From the NCBI GenBank assembly GCA_963575745.1, contig CAUYUJ010004976.1, positions 1 through 64,000 of the forward strand: DNA of 64,000 nt. Reading direction: 5' to 3'. The notes under the pieces were generated by a model. It did no database searches, was not told where the DNA came from, and was given only the letters and a program-made list of their open reading frames with translations. The stretch comes from Prorocentrum cordatum. Its lineage: Eukaryota > Sar > Dinophyceae > Prorocentrales > Prorocentraceae. Of the stretch, positions 28,835 to 38,454 are shown in pieces. A program made the translations under genes and the position numbers. Each line of letters begins with the position of its first letter. The first letter of the stretch is position 1.

Positions 28835-29662
28835 CGTCGTCGCAGTCGTCGTCTCCATCGTCGTCTTCGTCGTCGTCGCCGTCAGCGTCGTCGCCTCGTC
28901 GCGTCGTCGTTGTCGTCTTTGTCGTCGTCGTCGCCTTTGTCGTCGTCGTCGCCCTCGCCGTCGTCGTCGTCTTCGTCGTCATCGTCGTCGTCGTCGAGTC
29001 GTCGCCGTCGCTTTCGTCGTCGTCGTCGCCCTCGTCGTCGTCGTCATCGTCGTCTTTCTCGCCCTCCTCGTCGGCGTAGTCATCGTAGACGTCGTCGTCT
29101 TCGTCGACGTAGTAGTAGTCGTCTTCGTCGTCGTCGGCGTCGTCTTCGTCGACGTCGTTGTCGTCGACTTCGTCGTCTTCGTCGTCGTCGCTTTCGAAGC
29201 CGTCGTCGTCGTCGCCCTCGTCGCCCTCGTCGTCGTTGTCGCCCTGGTCGTCGTCGTCGGCGGCGTCGTCGTCGTCGTAGTCGTCATCGTCGCCCTCAGC
29301 GTTGTCGTCGTCGTCGGCGTCGTCGTCGTAGTCGTAGTCGTCGTCGCCGCCGCCGCTGCCGTCGTCGTCGTCGTCGTCGTCGTCGTCATCGTCGTCGTCG
29401 TCGTTCTCGTCGCCTTCGTCGTCGTCGTCGTTGTAATCTTCGTCGTCCTTGTCGTCGTCGTCGTCCTCGTCATCGTCGTCGCTTTCAAAGCCGTCGTCGT
29501 CGTCGTCGTCCTCGTCGTCGCCGTCTTCGTCGTCGTCGTCGTCGGCGACGTTGTCGTCGCCGCTGTTGTTGTCATCGTCGCCGCTGTCATCATCGTCGTC
29601 GTCGTCGTCGCCGCCATCGTCCTCGACGTCGTCGTCGTCGTCGTCGTCGCCTTCTCTCTCCG
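28835..29662. repeat. GTC trinucleotide tract, about 830 bp
   Basis: Near-continuous GTCGTCGTC with ATC, TTC, GCC and CTC interruptions. It yields poly-Val, Ser or Arg frames on one strand and Asp, Thr or Arg frames on the other. Confidence 0.97.
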
Positions 29663-29664
29663 GC

Positions 29665-30592
29665 GACCCCCACCCATAGGAGAAGTCCAGCTGGACTTGT
29701 CCTTTGGGTGGTGTGCTTGGCTCTCCAGCGACCCCCACCCATAGGAGAAGTCCAGCTGGACTTGTCCTATTGGCTCTCCGGCGACCCCACCCATAGAAGT
29801 CCAGCTGGACTTGTCCTATGGGTGGGGTGCTCGGCTCTCCCGGGACCCCCACCCATGGAGAAGTCCAGCTGGACTTGTCCTATGGGTGGGGTGCTTGGCT
29901 TTCCGGCGACCCGCACCCATCGGAGAAGTCCACCTGGACTTGTCCTATGGGTGGGGTGCTTGGCTCTCCGGCGACCCCCACCCATAGGAGAAGTCCAGCT
30001 GGACTTGTCGTATTGGCTCTCCGGCGACCCCCACCCATAGGAGAAGTCCAGCTGGACTTGCCTATCGGCCTCCCGCGACCCCCACCCATAGGAGAAGTCC
30101 AGCTGGACTTGGGTGGGATGCTTGGCTCTCCGGCACCCCCACCCATAGGAGAATGCCAGCTGGACTTGTCCTATGGGTGGGGTGCTTGGCTCTCCGGCAA
30201 CCCCACCCATATAGGAGAAGTCCAGCTGGACTTGTCCTATGGGTGGGGTGCTTGGCTCTCCGGCGACCCCCACCCATAGGACAAGTCCAGCTGGACTTGT
30301 CCTATGGTTGGGGTGCTTGGCTCTCCGGGACCCCCACCCATAGGAGAAGTCCAGCTGGACTTGTCCTATTGGCTCTCCGGCGACCCCCACCCATAGGAGA
30401 AGTCCAGCTGGACTTGTCCTATGGGTGGTTTGCTTGGCTCTCCGGCGACCCCCGCCCATAGGAGAAGTCCAGCTGGCCTTGTCCTATGTGAGGGGTGCTT
30501 GGCTCTCCGGCGACCCCCACCCATAGGAGAAGTCCAGCTGGACTTGTCCTATGGGTGGGGTGCTTGGCTCTCCGGCTCTCCGGCGACCGGAT
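29665..30592. repeat. 65-bp satellite made of near-perfect palindromes, about 14 units
   Basis: A full unit is GGCGACCCCCACCCATAGGA, GAAGTCCAGCTGGACTTGTC, CTATGGGTGGGGTGCTTGGC, then TCTCC. The central AAGTCCAGCTGGACTT is a perfect 16-bp palindrome, and the flanks CCCCACCCATAGGA and TCCTATGGGTGGGG are exact reverse complements, giving about 46 bp of near-perfect dyad symmetry per unit. Some units lack one arm through deletions (for example near 29,770, 30,005 and 30,065). Confidence 0.96.
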
Positions 30593-30600
30593 GGGGCGGC

Positions 30601-30680
30601 GACGAGGGCGCGCGGGCCCTGGCGGGGGCGCTGCCCTCCCTGCCCGGCCTGCAGGAGCTGCGCCTGGGCGGCAACAGAGG
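30601..30680 (+). pseudogene. Leucine-rich-repeat fragment, copy 1
   Basis: Encodes DEGARALAGALPSLPGLQEL then RLGGNRG, part of a ribonuclease-inhibitor-type repeat (LxxLxLxxN). It sits at the end of the palindromic satellite. The 400 bp that follow, including a CTCTCCTCCAG acceptor-like site near 30,870, are virtually identical to 36,500-36,970. Confidence 0.55.
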
Positions 30681-30924
30681 TCCGCACGAGATTCGATCCG
30701 GGTCGGTTCGATTCGGCGAATCGCATCGCCGCGAATGCCGATTCGATGCTGCCGCCGTCGAGGGAGGAGGACCGAGGTTCCAGGTTCCAGGTTCGAGGTT
30801 CGGCCTCCGGCTTTTCGGCTGTTTTGGGCTCTCGGGGCGTCCGGTGCCCCCGCCTCCCCTCTCCTCCAGGGGCCGCCGCCGACGGCGACGACGACGACGA
30901 CGATGACGACGACGAGGGGACGAG

Positions 30925-31087
30925 GGTGGCCCGGGAGGGTGGCCGGAGGGTGGGCCCGGGAGGGTGGGGCCCGGGAGGGTGCCCCGAGAGGGTAGCCCGG
31001 GAGGGTGGCCCGGGAGGGTGGCCCGGGAGAGTGGCCCGGGAGGGTGGCCCGGGAGGTTGGCCCGGGAGGGTGGCCCGGGAGGGTGGC
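30925..31087. repeat. GC-rich minisatellite ending at the truncated gag gene
   Basis: CCCGGGAGGGTGG units whose variant order equals 36,810-36,975. The array ends exactly where the gag reading frame at 31,087-32,948 loses protein-like composition. Confidence 0.95.
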
Positions 31088-32948
31088 CAGCTTCTGCTTC
31101 TGATCTCTCTGTGTCGACAGGTACACTCTCACGCTGAGGAAGGTCGAATGCTCGCGTCGCTGATGTCGATGGTGTCCTGGCTGATCGTGATGTCTGTGTC
31201 GGAGCACGAGCTGAGGTACCAAATATATCTGAAGCAGCCGGTCGATCTTGGCGAAAGGGCGTCTCGGAGATAGTCTCCAAGAGAGATGTCTTTGGCTGAT
31301 GCTCCGTCTTCTGCTTACCTTTTCCCTTCTTGCCCTTTTGACCTTTGCGGAATCGGCTGTAGGGATATCCGTAATGCTCCTCAGTTTCTTCGTCATCACA
31401 GACTCCGTCCATCACATCACGATCTACCGCCAGCTCGCCATAAGAAGTTCCTGAATACTCATAATCATCCGCGTCGTCGTCCTGGTCCAGCTTGTATTCA
31501 GGGCAATCGTGATACACGGAAGCGTCCACTGGTGATTCTGGCGCATATGGCGATGGCGATGTTGGCAAGTCCCAGGAACCAGTACTGTGTGATGAGACCG
31601 ATGGTGCTGACTGTCGCAAGGGTAGGTCATCGTACGCGGCCAGGTTAATCCTCGGGTCGTTGCCTGATACTCCAGCGTGAAAAGAGACCGTCGAGAACCC
31701 TTGACCAGATTGCTGATGGGCTTGTCCAGGTTGATGACGGTTGGCCGGACAGTCTGTGCTCTTGTGCCACTTCGAACCGCAAGTGCTACATCCGCTACCT
31801 TTGTTGCTGTCCTGAGTGTTGTGCTTGCCGTACTTCTTGCCACCTTTCCTGTCGCCCCACATGCTCTGGTCCGTCGGCTCCTCGTAGTGGTTGCTCTTGT
31901 ACCAACGTCCTTTTCCATGTCCAAAACCACGACCACGAGATTTGCTGCGACCACGTCCTCCTTTGCCCTTGCCACTCTTGCCTTTACCTTTCCGTCGAAA
32001 GCCGCCGAAGCGGAAACGTCTCCTGAAACCGTTCATCTGGTACGCCTGATCCAACTCCTGCTCGTCAAGCCACGCCTCGATGTCGTTGGCCTCGTACCAG
32101 ATGCCGTTGTCGTCGTAAGCTCCGTAGGTCGCCTCGCCAGTCTCCGTCCAGTACTCGCGATAGTGTAGGCCGCTCTCCTCGTCATGTGTCCAGTCTATCA
32201 ACTCTACTCCTTCGTCGTCGTAGTCCTGGTAGTAGTCCACGACATGGTCCGAAACTTGGTCATCGTCCATGTAGTGATGTGCGTGTCCACTGCCCGATGC
32301 CATCTCCTGCTTGGCAATCCTTGTCAACATTGAATACACTGTCTGAAACTGCTCCAGATCTCCGTTGATGTGAAGTTTAATGTCTGCGATGCGCCTGACA
32401 GGCAAACCACACCATTTGAACAGCATGTGTGTCAGTCCAACGTTGCTGATCGTCAAGTCCGCCTTGTCATTCGCCTCGGTATATCTCTCACGAAAACTCA
32501 ATAGAAACTCTTGCAACGTCTGATTGCCACGCCTCGTGTCCAGGAACTTGTCAAGGTACTCGCCCTGCTTGTCCTGATCGTGAATCTCGAACGCCTCGGT
32601 CAACTTCTGCATCAGGTGACCAGCTCCACTTATATCGGCCTGCTGTGTGATGTTCCCGTTGGCATCTCGCTCTTCTGATTGCCGGGGAAGTGAGAGGGCT
32701 GCGTCACCTGTGTGCTTCACTCCATCTCGTGTGATCTCCAAGTTCATCGCGACAGTGAATGCTCGATCCAACAACCTCGCCGCCATGGATGGTCCAGCCT
32801 CACGTTCGTCCAGCGGGGTCAGCCGCCACCACAAATGAAGTCTCTGCATGTAGGCCTTGAACGGATATGCGTCGTCGAACGGCTTCCATCCTGGCGGCAC
32901 GAACCGAGTGAACTCCTGCAATGATGCTGTTGTCTTATAGTCTCCCAT
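31087..32948 (-). CDS. Second retroelement Gag with CCHC zinc knuckle, 3' truncated
   Basis: The first ATG of the frame is 32,948 (MGDYKTTASLQEF); the frame opens slightly earlier at a TTG. The N-terminal half is capsid-like, with WKPFDDAYPFKAYMQRLHLW, DKFLDTRRGNQTLQEFLLSF and RERYTEAND. It is followed by an acidic Tyr-rich region, a very basic Gly/Lys/Arg segment (RRKGKGKSGKGKGGRGRSK) and the knuckle CSTCGSKWHKSTDC (C-X2-C-X4-H-X4-C). Codon use is less GC-biased than in nearby host-like exons. The frame continues past 31,087 only because the minisatellite is open; about 620 residues are genuine. Protease, integrase and reverse transcriptase are absent. It is a different lineage from the gag at 17,923 (no evident similarity outside the knuckle). 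Probably a Ty1/copia-like fragment cut by the minisatellite/LRR unit. Confidence 0.75.
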
Positions 32949-33043
32949 ACTTCTGACAAGAAACTCGATCAATATCTATGCTCAAAGATGCTTCGCGATA
33001 CTCGACGGCCCAGCGGGCCCGGTAATGGTATTAGCCTCCCAGC

Positions 33044-33211
33044 CTAGAAGATGCTGATCTCCGCGCTGAGGAGGTCGAGGGGGGTCACCTCGCGGGTGAC
33101 GAGAAACCTGTGGGTGTCGTTCACCTCGTAGGTGTAGAACCCGTTGTAGTCGTACACGGAGTCGCGCTGCGGGAGCGCGAGGCCGAGGAACGTGCTCCTC
33201 GATGGCGGCGC
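33044..33211 (-). CDS. Isolated C-terminal exon of an unidentified gene
   Basis: A 55-codon minus-strand frame ends in TAG at 33,046-33,044. It contains STFLGLALPQRDSVYDYNGF and YTYEVNDTHRFLVTREVTPL, then DLLSAEISIF. Codons end almost always in G or C (CTC, GAC, TTC, GAG), and the amino-acid composition is that of a folded protein. A CAG acceptor lies immediately before it (33,214-33,212), preceded by a C-rich stretch, so the piece looks like a terminal exon. No other exon was found upstream; 33,240-33,410 holds the U2-like sequence instead. I do not recognise the family. Confidence 0.5.
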   Translation of the reverse strand, partial: APPSRSTFLGLALPQRDSVYDYNGFYTYEVNDTHRFLVTREVTPLDLLSAEISIF

Positions 33212-33234
33212 CTGGGGGCGCCGGCGCGCGCGGG

Positions 33235-33412
33235 GGCCGCGCGTGGAGGGTAGGGAGCCGTAGCTCCGCTACCAAACTGAAATGTTTGTAGCTAGCGAAC
33301 CCGCATCCTTGAGCATTCATGCGATCACGGTCGAATATCCTCTTACAACTAAGCCTGCCTGCATGCTACTAATCATACAACAGATACTACACTTGATCTT
33401 AGCCAAGAGGGA
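33235..33412 (-). ncRNA. U2 snRNA-like sequence (5' domain conserved, remainder divergent)
   Basis: On the minus strand, 33,406-33,379 gives 28 bases that agree exactly with the conserved 5' domain of U2 snRNA, including GGCUAAGAUCAAG and the branch-point recognition segment GUAGUAUC. The usual stem-loop IIa sequence does not follow; instead UGUAUGAUUAGUAGCAUGC is present. Further on, GGUAG-C-GGAGC-UACG-GCUCC-CUACC forms a stem closed by a UNCG-type tetraloop (about 33,266-33,241). No clear Sm site was seen. It may be a divergent dinoflagellate U2 gene or a chimeric U2-derived retropseudogene. Confidence 0.5.
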
Positions 33413-33427
33413 ACACGAAATCTCACT

Positions 33428-33720
33428 GGGGCCCGGGAGGGTGGCCCGGGAGGGTAGCCCGGGAGGGTGGAGTTCCGAGGGTGGAGTTCCGAGGGTGGAG
33501 TTCCGAGGGTGGGGCCTGGGAGGGTGGAGTTCCGAGGGAGGGTCCCCGAGGGCGGGGAGGGGGCCGGGAGGGTGGCCCGAGAGGGTGCCCGAGGGTGGGC
33601 CCGCGCAAGCGCGACGGGAGGAGGAGGAGGAGGGAGGAGGAGGGAGGGGGAGGGAGAGAGGGGGGAGGAGGGATGGAGGGAGGACGGCCACGAAGAGGAG
33701 TGCCCACGCTGGGAGGGTCC
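33428..33720. repeat. GC-rich minisatellite with GGAGTTCCGAGGGT variant, then purine-rich stretch
   Basis: CCCGGGAGGGTGG units include several GTGGAGTTCCGAGGGTGG variants that are shared with 35,770-36,190. GAGGAGGAGGGAGG sequence follows to 33,690. Confidence 0.95.
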
Positions 33721-33885
33721 GGGGGCCGCGATCCACTGGCGCGATCCGGTTCGCGATTCGATATCGACAGGGTCGCGATCCGGTCCGCGATTCGATTCGG
33801 CGAGGTCGCGATCCGGTTCCCGGTTCGATTCGCCTGCGGTTCGCAGCGATCCGGTTCCAGGCGATGCGATTACGATTTCCCGACG

Positions 33886-34112
33886 GGGGCGCGCGGGCCC
33901 TCCTTGCCCGGCCTGCAGAAGCTGCGCCTGCACAACAACAGCATCGGCGACGAGGGCGCGCGGGCCCTGGCGGGGGCGCTGCCCTCCCTGCCCGGCCTGC
34001 AGAAGCTGTTCCTGTACGACAACAGCATCGGCGCCGAGGGCGCGCGGGCCCTGGCGGGGGCGCTGCCCTCCCTGCCCGGCCTGCAGGAGCTGCGCCTGGG
34101 CGGCAACAGAGG
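33886..34112 (+). pseudogene. Leucine-rich-repeat fragment, copy 2 (about 2.5 repeats)
   Basis: Encodes SLPGLQKLRLHNNSIGDEGA, RALAGALPSLPGLQKLFLYD, NSIGAEGARALAGALPSLPG and LQELRLGGNRG: 28-residue ribonuclease-inhibitor-type LRRs (84 bp each). Upstream lies a CGATTCGATT-rich segment (33,740-33,870) shared with copy 3. Downstream is the same 170-bp block with CTCTCCTCCAG as in copies 1 and 3. There is no start codon or complete solenoid, so this is a captured fragment or isolated exon set. Confidence 0.6.
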
Positions 34113-34339
34113 TCCGCACGAGATTCGATCCGGGTCGGTTCGATTCGGCGAATCGCATCGCCGCGAATGCCGATTCGATGCTGCCGCCGTCGAGGGAGGA
34201 GGACCGAGGTTCCAGGTTCCAGGTTCGAGGTTCGGCCTCCGGCTTTTCGGCTGTTTTGGGCTCTCGGGGCGTCCCGTGCCCCCGCTTCCCTCTCCTCCAG
34301 GGGCCGCCGCCGACGGCGACGACGACACGACGATGACGA

Positions 34340-36200
34340 CGACGAGGGGAGGGTGGCCCGGGGGTGGCCGAAGGGTGGGCCCGGGAGGGTGGGGCCCGGG
34401 AGGGTGCCCCGGGAGGGTGGCCCGGGAGGGTGGCCCTGGAGGGTGGCACGGGAGAGTGGCCCGGGAGGGTGGCCGGGAGGGTGGCCCGGGAGGGTGGCCC
34501 GGGAGGCTGGGCCTGGGAGGGTGGCCCGAGAGGGTGGGCCCGGGAGGGCGGGCCCGGGAGGGTGAGCTCGGAGAGGGGGTAAGCCCCGGGAGGGAGGGTG
34601 GCCCGGGAGGGTGGCCAGGGAGGGTGGCCCGGGAGGGGCCCGAAAGGGTGGCCCCGGGAGGGTTCCCGAGGGCGGGGCCCGGGAGGGTGGGGCCCGGGAG
34701 GGCGGCCTGGGAGGGTGAGCCCGGGAGGGTGGGCCCGGGAGGGTGGGCCCGGGATGGTGGGCCCGGGATGGCGGGCCCGGGAGGGTGGCCCTGGAGGGTG
34801 CGCCCGGGAGGGTGGGCCCATGCAGGAGGGTGGACCCGGGAGGGTGGGCCCGGGAGGGTGGCCCGGGAGGGTGGCCCGGGAGGGTGGCCCGGAAGGGTGG
34901 ACCCGGGAGGGTGGGCCCGGGAGGGTGGCCCGGAGGGTGGCCCGAGGGTGGGCCCGGGAGGGGTGGCCCCCCGAGAAGGTAGGCCCGGAGGGTGGCCCGG
35001 GAAGAGGTGGCTGGGAGGGTGCCCGGAGGGGGCCCGGAGGTGGCCCGGAGGGTGGGCTTTCGGGAGGGTGGGCCCGGGAGGTGGGCCCGGGGGGGCTCCC
35101 GAGGGTGAGCCCGGGAGGGTCCCCGAGGGCGGGGCCCGGGAGGGTGGCCCGGGAGGGTGGCCCGGGAGGGTGGGCCCGGGAGGGTGGCCTGGGAGGGTGG
35201 CCCAGGAGGGTGGCCCGGGAGGGTGGGCCCGGGAGGTGGCCGGGGAGGGTGGCCTGGGAGGGTGGCCCGTGAGGGTGGCCCGGGAGGGTGGGCTCGGGAG
35301 GGTGGCCCAGGAGGGTGTGGCCCGGGAGGGTGGGCCGGGAGGGTGCGCGGGGAAGGGTGGCCCGGGAGGGTGGGCCCAGGATGGCCCGGGAGGGTGGCCC
35401 GGAGGGTGGACCGGGAGGGTGGGGCTCGGGAGGGTGGCCCGGGAAGGTAAGTCCGGGAGGGTGGCCCGGGAGGGTGGCCCGCGAAAGTGACCCAGGAGGG
35501 TGGCCCGGGAGGGTGGCCCGGGAGGGTGGGCCTGGGAGGGTGGCCCGGGAGGGTGGCCCGGGAGGGTGGCGCCCAGGAGGGTGGCGCCCAGGAGGGTGGG
35601 GTCTCCGAGGGTGGGGCCCGGGAGGGTGGCCCGAGAGGGTGGCCCGGGAGGGTCCCCGAGGGTGGGCCCGGGCGGGTCCCCGAGGGCGGGGGGAGAGGGG
35701 GCCGGGAGGATGGCTCTAGGGTGGGGTCTCCGAGGGTGGGGCCCGGGAGGGTGGCCCGGGAGGGTAGCCCGGGAGGGTGGAGTTCCGAGGGTGGAGTTCC
35801 GAGGGTGGAGTTCCCAAAATGGGGCCTGGGAGGGTGGAGTTCCGAGAGGGTGGCGCCCAGGAGGGTGGCGCCCAGGAGGGTGGGGTCTCCGAGGGTGGGG
35901 CCCGGGAGGGTGGCCCGGGAGGGCGGGGTTCCGAGGGTGGAGCCCCTGGAGGGTGGCCCGGGAGGGTGGCCCGGGAGGGTCCCCGAGGGTGGGCCCGGGC
36001 GGGCCCCCGAGGGCGGGGGGAGGGAGCTCGGGAGGATGGCCCTAGGGTGGGGTCTCCGAGGGTGGGGCCCGGGAGGGTAGCCCGGGAGGGTGGCCCGGGA
36101 GGGTGGCCCGGGAGGGTGGAGTTCCGAGGGCGTAGTTCCGAGGGTGGAGTTCCGAGGGTGGGGCCCGGGAGGGTGGAGTTCCGAGGGAGGGTCCCCGAGG
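34340..36200. repeat. GC-rich minisatellite (array D, the longest)
   Basis: About 1.9 kb of CCCGGGAGGGTGG units. The block 35,565-35,760 reappears in 35,850-36,070 with the same GCGCCCAGGAGGGTGG and GGGGTCTCCGAGGGTGGG variants, showing internal duplication of about 290 bp. Very long frames on both strands are artefacts of the repeat. Confidence 0.97.
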
Positions 36201-36430
36201 GGAGAGAGGGGGAGGAGGGATGGAGAGAGGACGGCCACGAAGGGGAGTGCTCACGCCGGGAGGGTCCGGGGGCCGCGATCCACTGGCGCGATCGGTTCGC
36301 GATTCGATATCGACAGGATCGCGATCCGGTCCGCGATTCGATTCGGCGAGGTCGCGATCCGGTTCCCGGTTCGATTCGCCTGCGGTTCGCAGCGATCCGG
36401 TTCCAGGCGATGCGATTACGATTTCCCGAC

Positions 36431-36573
36431 GGGGGCGCGCGGGCCCTCCCTGCCCGGCCTGCAGGAGCTGTGGCTGCACAGCAACCGCATCGGCGCCGAG
36501 GGCGCGCGGGCCCTGGCGGGGGCGCTGCCCTCCCTGCCCGGCCTGCAGGAGCTGCGCCTGGGCGGCAACAGAG
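36431..36573 (+). pseudogene. Leucine-rich-repeat fragment, copy 3
   Basis: Encodes SLPGLQELWLHSNRIGAEGA, RALAGALPSLPGLQELRLGG then NRG, that is about 1.5 LRRs of the same type as copy 2. The flanking sequence 36,500-36,975 is almost identical to 30,625-31,086; the upstream CGATTCGATT-rich flank matches copy 2. Confidence 0.6.
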
Positions 36574-36809
36574 GTCCGCACGAGATTCGATCCGGGTCGG
36601 TTCGATTCGGCGAATCGCATCGCCGCGAATGCCGATTCGATGCTGCCGCCGTCGAGGGAGGAGGACCGAGGTTCCAGGTTCCAGGTTCGAGGTTCGGCCT
36701 CCGGCTTTTCGGCTGTTTTGGGCTCTCGGGGCGTCCGGTGCCCCCGCCTCCCCTCTCCTCCAGGGGCCGCCGCCGACGGCGACGACGACGACGACGATGA
36801 CGACGACGA

Positions 36810-37150
36810 GGGGACGAGGGTGGCCCGGGAGGGTGGCCGGAGGGTGGGCCCGGGAGGGTGGGGCCCGGGAGGGTGCCCCGAGAGGGTAGCCCGGGAGGGT
36901 GGCCCGGGAGGGTGGCCCGGGAGAGTGGCCCGGGAGGGTGGCCCGGGAGGTTGGCCCGGGAGGGTGGCCCGGGAGGGTGGCCCGGGAGAGTGGCCCGGGA
37001 GGGTGGGCCGGGTGGGCCTGGGAGGGTGGGCCCGGGAAGGTGGCCCGGGAGGGTGGGCCTGGGAGGGTGTGCCCGGGAGGGTGGCCCGGGAGGGTGGGCC
37101 TGGGAAGGTGGCCCGGGAGGGTGGGCCCGGGAGGGTGGGCCCGGGGCCTG
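36810..37150. repeat. GC-rich minisatellite
   Basis: CCCGGGAGGGTGG units that repeat the variant order of 30,925-31,087 and continue further. Confidence 0.95.
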
Positions 37151-37381
37151 GAAGCGCTTGGGAGCGCCTGGGAGCGACTGGGAACGCCTGGGGGCGCCAG
37201 GCCAGGCCAAGCCCGCTCGTGACACCCCTACCCGCTCAGCCCGGGGTGAGCGCTGGGCAGGGCCTGGGAGCGCCTGGGAGCGCCAGGACCGCTCTGTGGC
37301 GTCCCCGAGCCCTCCGAAAGCCCTCCCAGGGCACCCCAAGCGTACGTCACGGTGAATTGGCAGCTGCCCAGGGCCCTGGGC

Positions 37382-37415
<34 letters not shown>

Positions 37416-37530
37416 TTGGGAGCGACTGGGAACGCTTGGGACCGCTTGGGAGCGCCAGGCCAGGCCAGGCCCGCTCGTGACACCCCTACCCGCTCAGCCC
37501 GGGGTGAGCGCTGGGCAGGGCCTGGGAGCG
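37140..37530. repeat. TGGGAGCGCC decamer repeat with two copies of a longer segment
   Basis: Runs of GGGAGCGCCT decamers (37,150-37,195; 37,385-37,455), each followed by a segment reading CAGGCC-rich, CGCTCGTGACACCCCTACCC and GAGCGCTGGGCAGGGCCTGG. The two long segments are at 37,195-37,270 and 37,453-37,530. Confidence 0.9.
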
Positions 37531-37735
37531 GGTGGGCCCCGGGAGGGTGTGCCCGGGAGGGTGGCCCGGGAGGGTGGGCCCGGGAGGGTGGCAGGCCCGG
37601 GAGGGTGGCCCGGGAGGGTCCCCGAGGGTGGGGCCCGGGAGGGTGGCCCGGGAGGGTGGCGCCCAGGAGCGTGGCCCGGGAGGGTGGCCCGGGAGGGTGG
37701 CCCGGGAGGGTGGGCCCGGGAGAGGCCCGGGAGGC
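37530..37735. repeat. GC-rich minisatellite flanking the inverted element
   Basis: CCCGGGAGGGTGG units in the same variant order as 3,065-3,240, ending at the GCTCTAGTGCACTTAGG boundary of the element at 37,735. Confidence 0.95.
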
Positions 37736-37854
37736 TCTAGTGCACTTAGGGGGCCCCCGTTGGTCCCCGAAATGGCCTGTCGTTTTTTTACGTGGTAGTG
37801 TTTGTCACATGATCGTTCGTGTCCTTGTACATATACACGTATACACAAGTATGT

Positions 37855-37875
37855 ATATATATATATGTATATATA

Positions 37876-37916
<41 letters not shown>

Positions 37917-37972
37917 CTATGCGTGTGTGCATATATATATATATGTATATATATATATGTATACACACACCA
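37855..37972. repeat. TA dinucleotide-rich tract
   Basis: ATATATGTATATAT-type sequence within the element. Counterparts of different length lie at 42,055-42,200 and 57,937-58,000. Confidence 0.95.
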
Positions 37973-38454
37973 CGTTCAAACTTGTGTGCCCGCTAACATG
38001 CGTATGCACATGATTGCCAACAACGGCTAACATATCAACTTGTGCATATACACATATCTATGTGTACGCACGTGTTATATGTGAGCGCGCAACTGTATAT
38101 ATGCATGTATGCACGCACGTGAAACAGCGGGGAACGCCATATCATAGCACTCGCATTGATGCCATACCACAACATAGCGTTCCATATCACCGCATGCCAT
38201 AGCATAGCATAGCATAGCATAGCGCAGCACATGCAGCATGGCATAGCCGCGCATAACATTCTGGGGAGCGGAATAACTCACTCACCCCCCCCCCCCGCCC
38301 CCTCCCTGAGCAGGCCATCCGTTCCCCCTCCCCCTCCCCCCCCCCTCCCCCGACCTGCTCCGTGAACATGCTGGCCCAACGAGCTTTGTTTCTGAGCTGC
38401 GCCTCGCACCTTTCAAGTGGGGCGATCTTTATTTCTTAGGCGGGTGAGGTTTTC

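Noticed and set aside
27785-30040. 751-codon plus-strand frame (Leu-, Arg- and Pro-rich)
   Set aside because: It runs through CTC, heptamer, GTC and palindromic repeats in succession and has no non-repeat portion.
30690-30740. tRNA-like GGTTCGATTCGG segment
   Set aside because: No cloverleaf partner stems could be built; it belongs to a CGATTCGATT-rich repeat that flanks the LRR fragments.
33317-36238. 973-codon minus-strand frame and other very long Pro/Gly/Arg-rich, collagen-like frames
   Set aside because: They are translations of the CCCGGGAGGGTGG minisatellite, open in several frames and both strands at once, with no composition beyond the repeat.
37855-37972. TATA boxes or a centromere/origin in the TA-rich tract
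   Set aside because: It is a variable dinucleotide microsatellite inside a repeated element, and dinoflagellate promoters generally lack TATA boxes.
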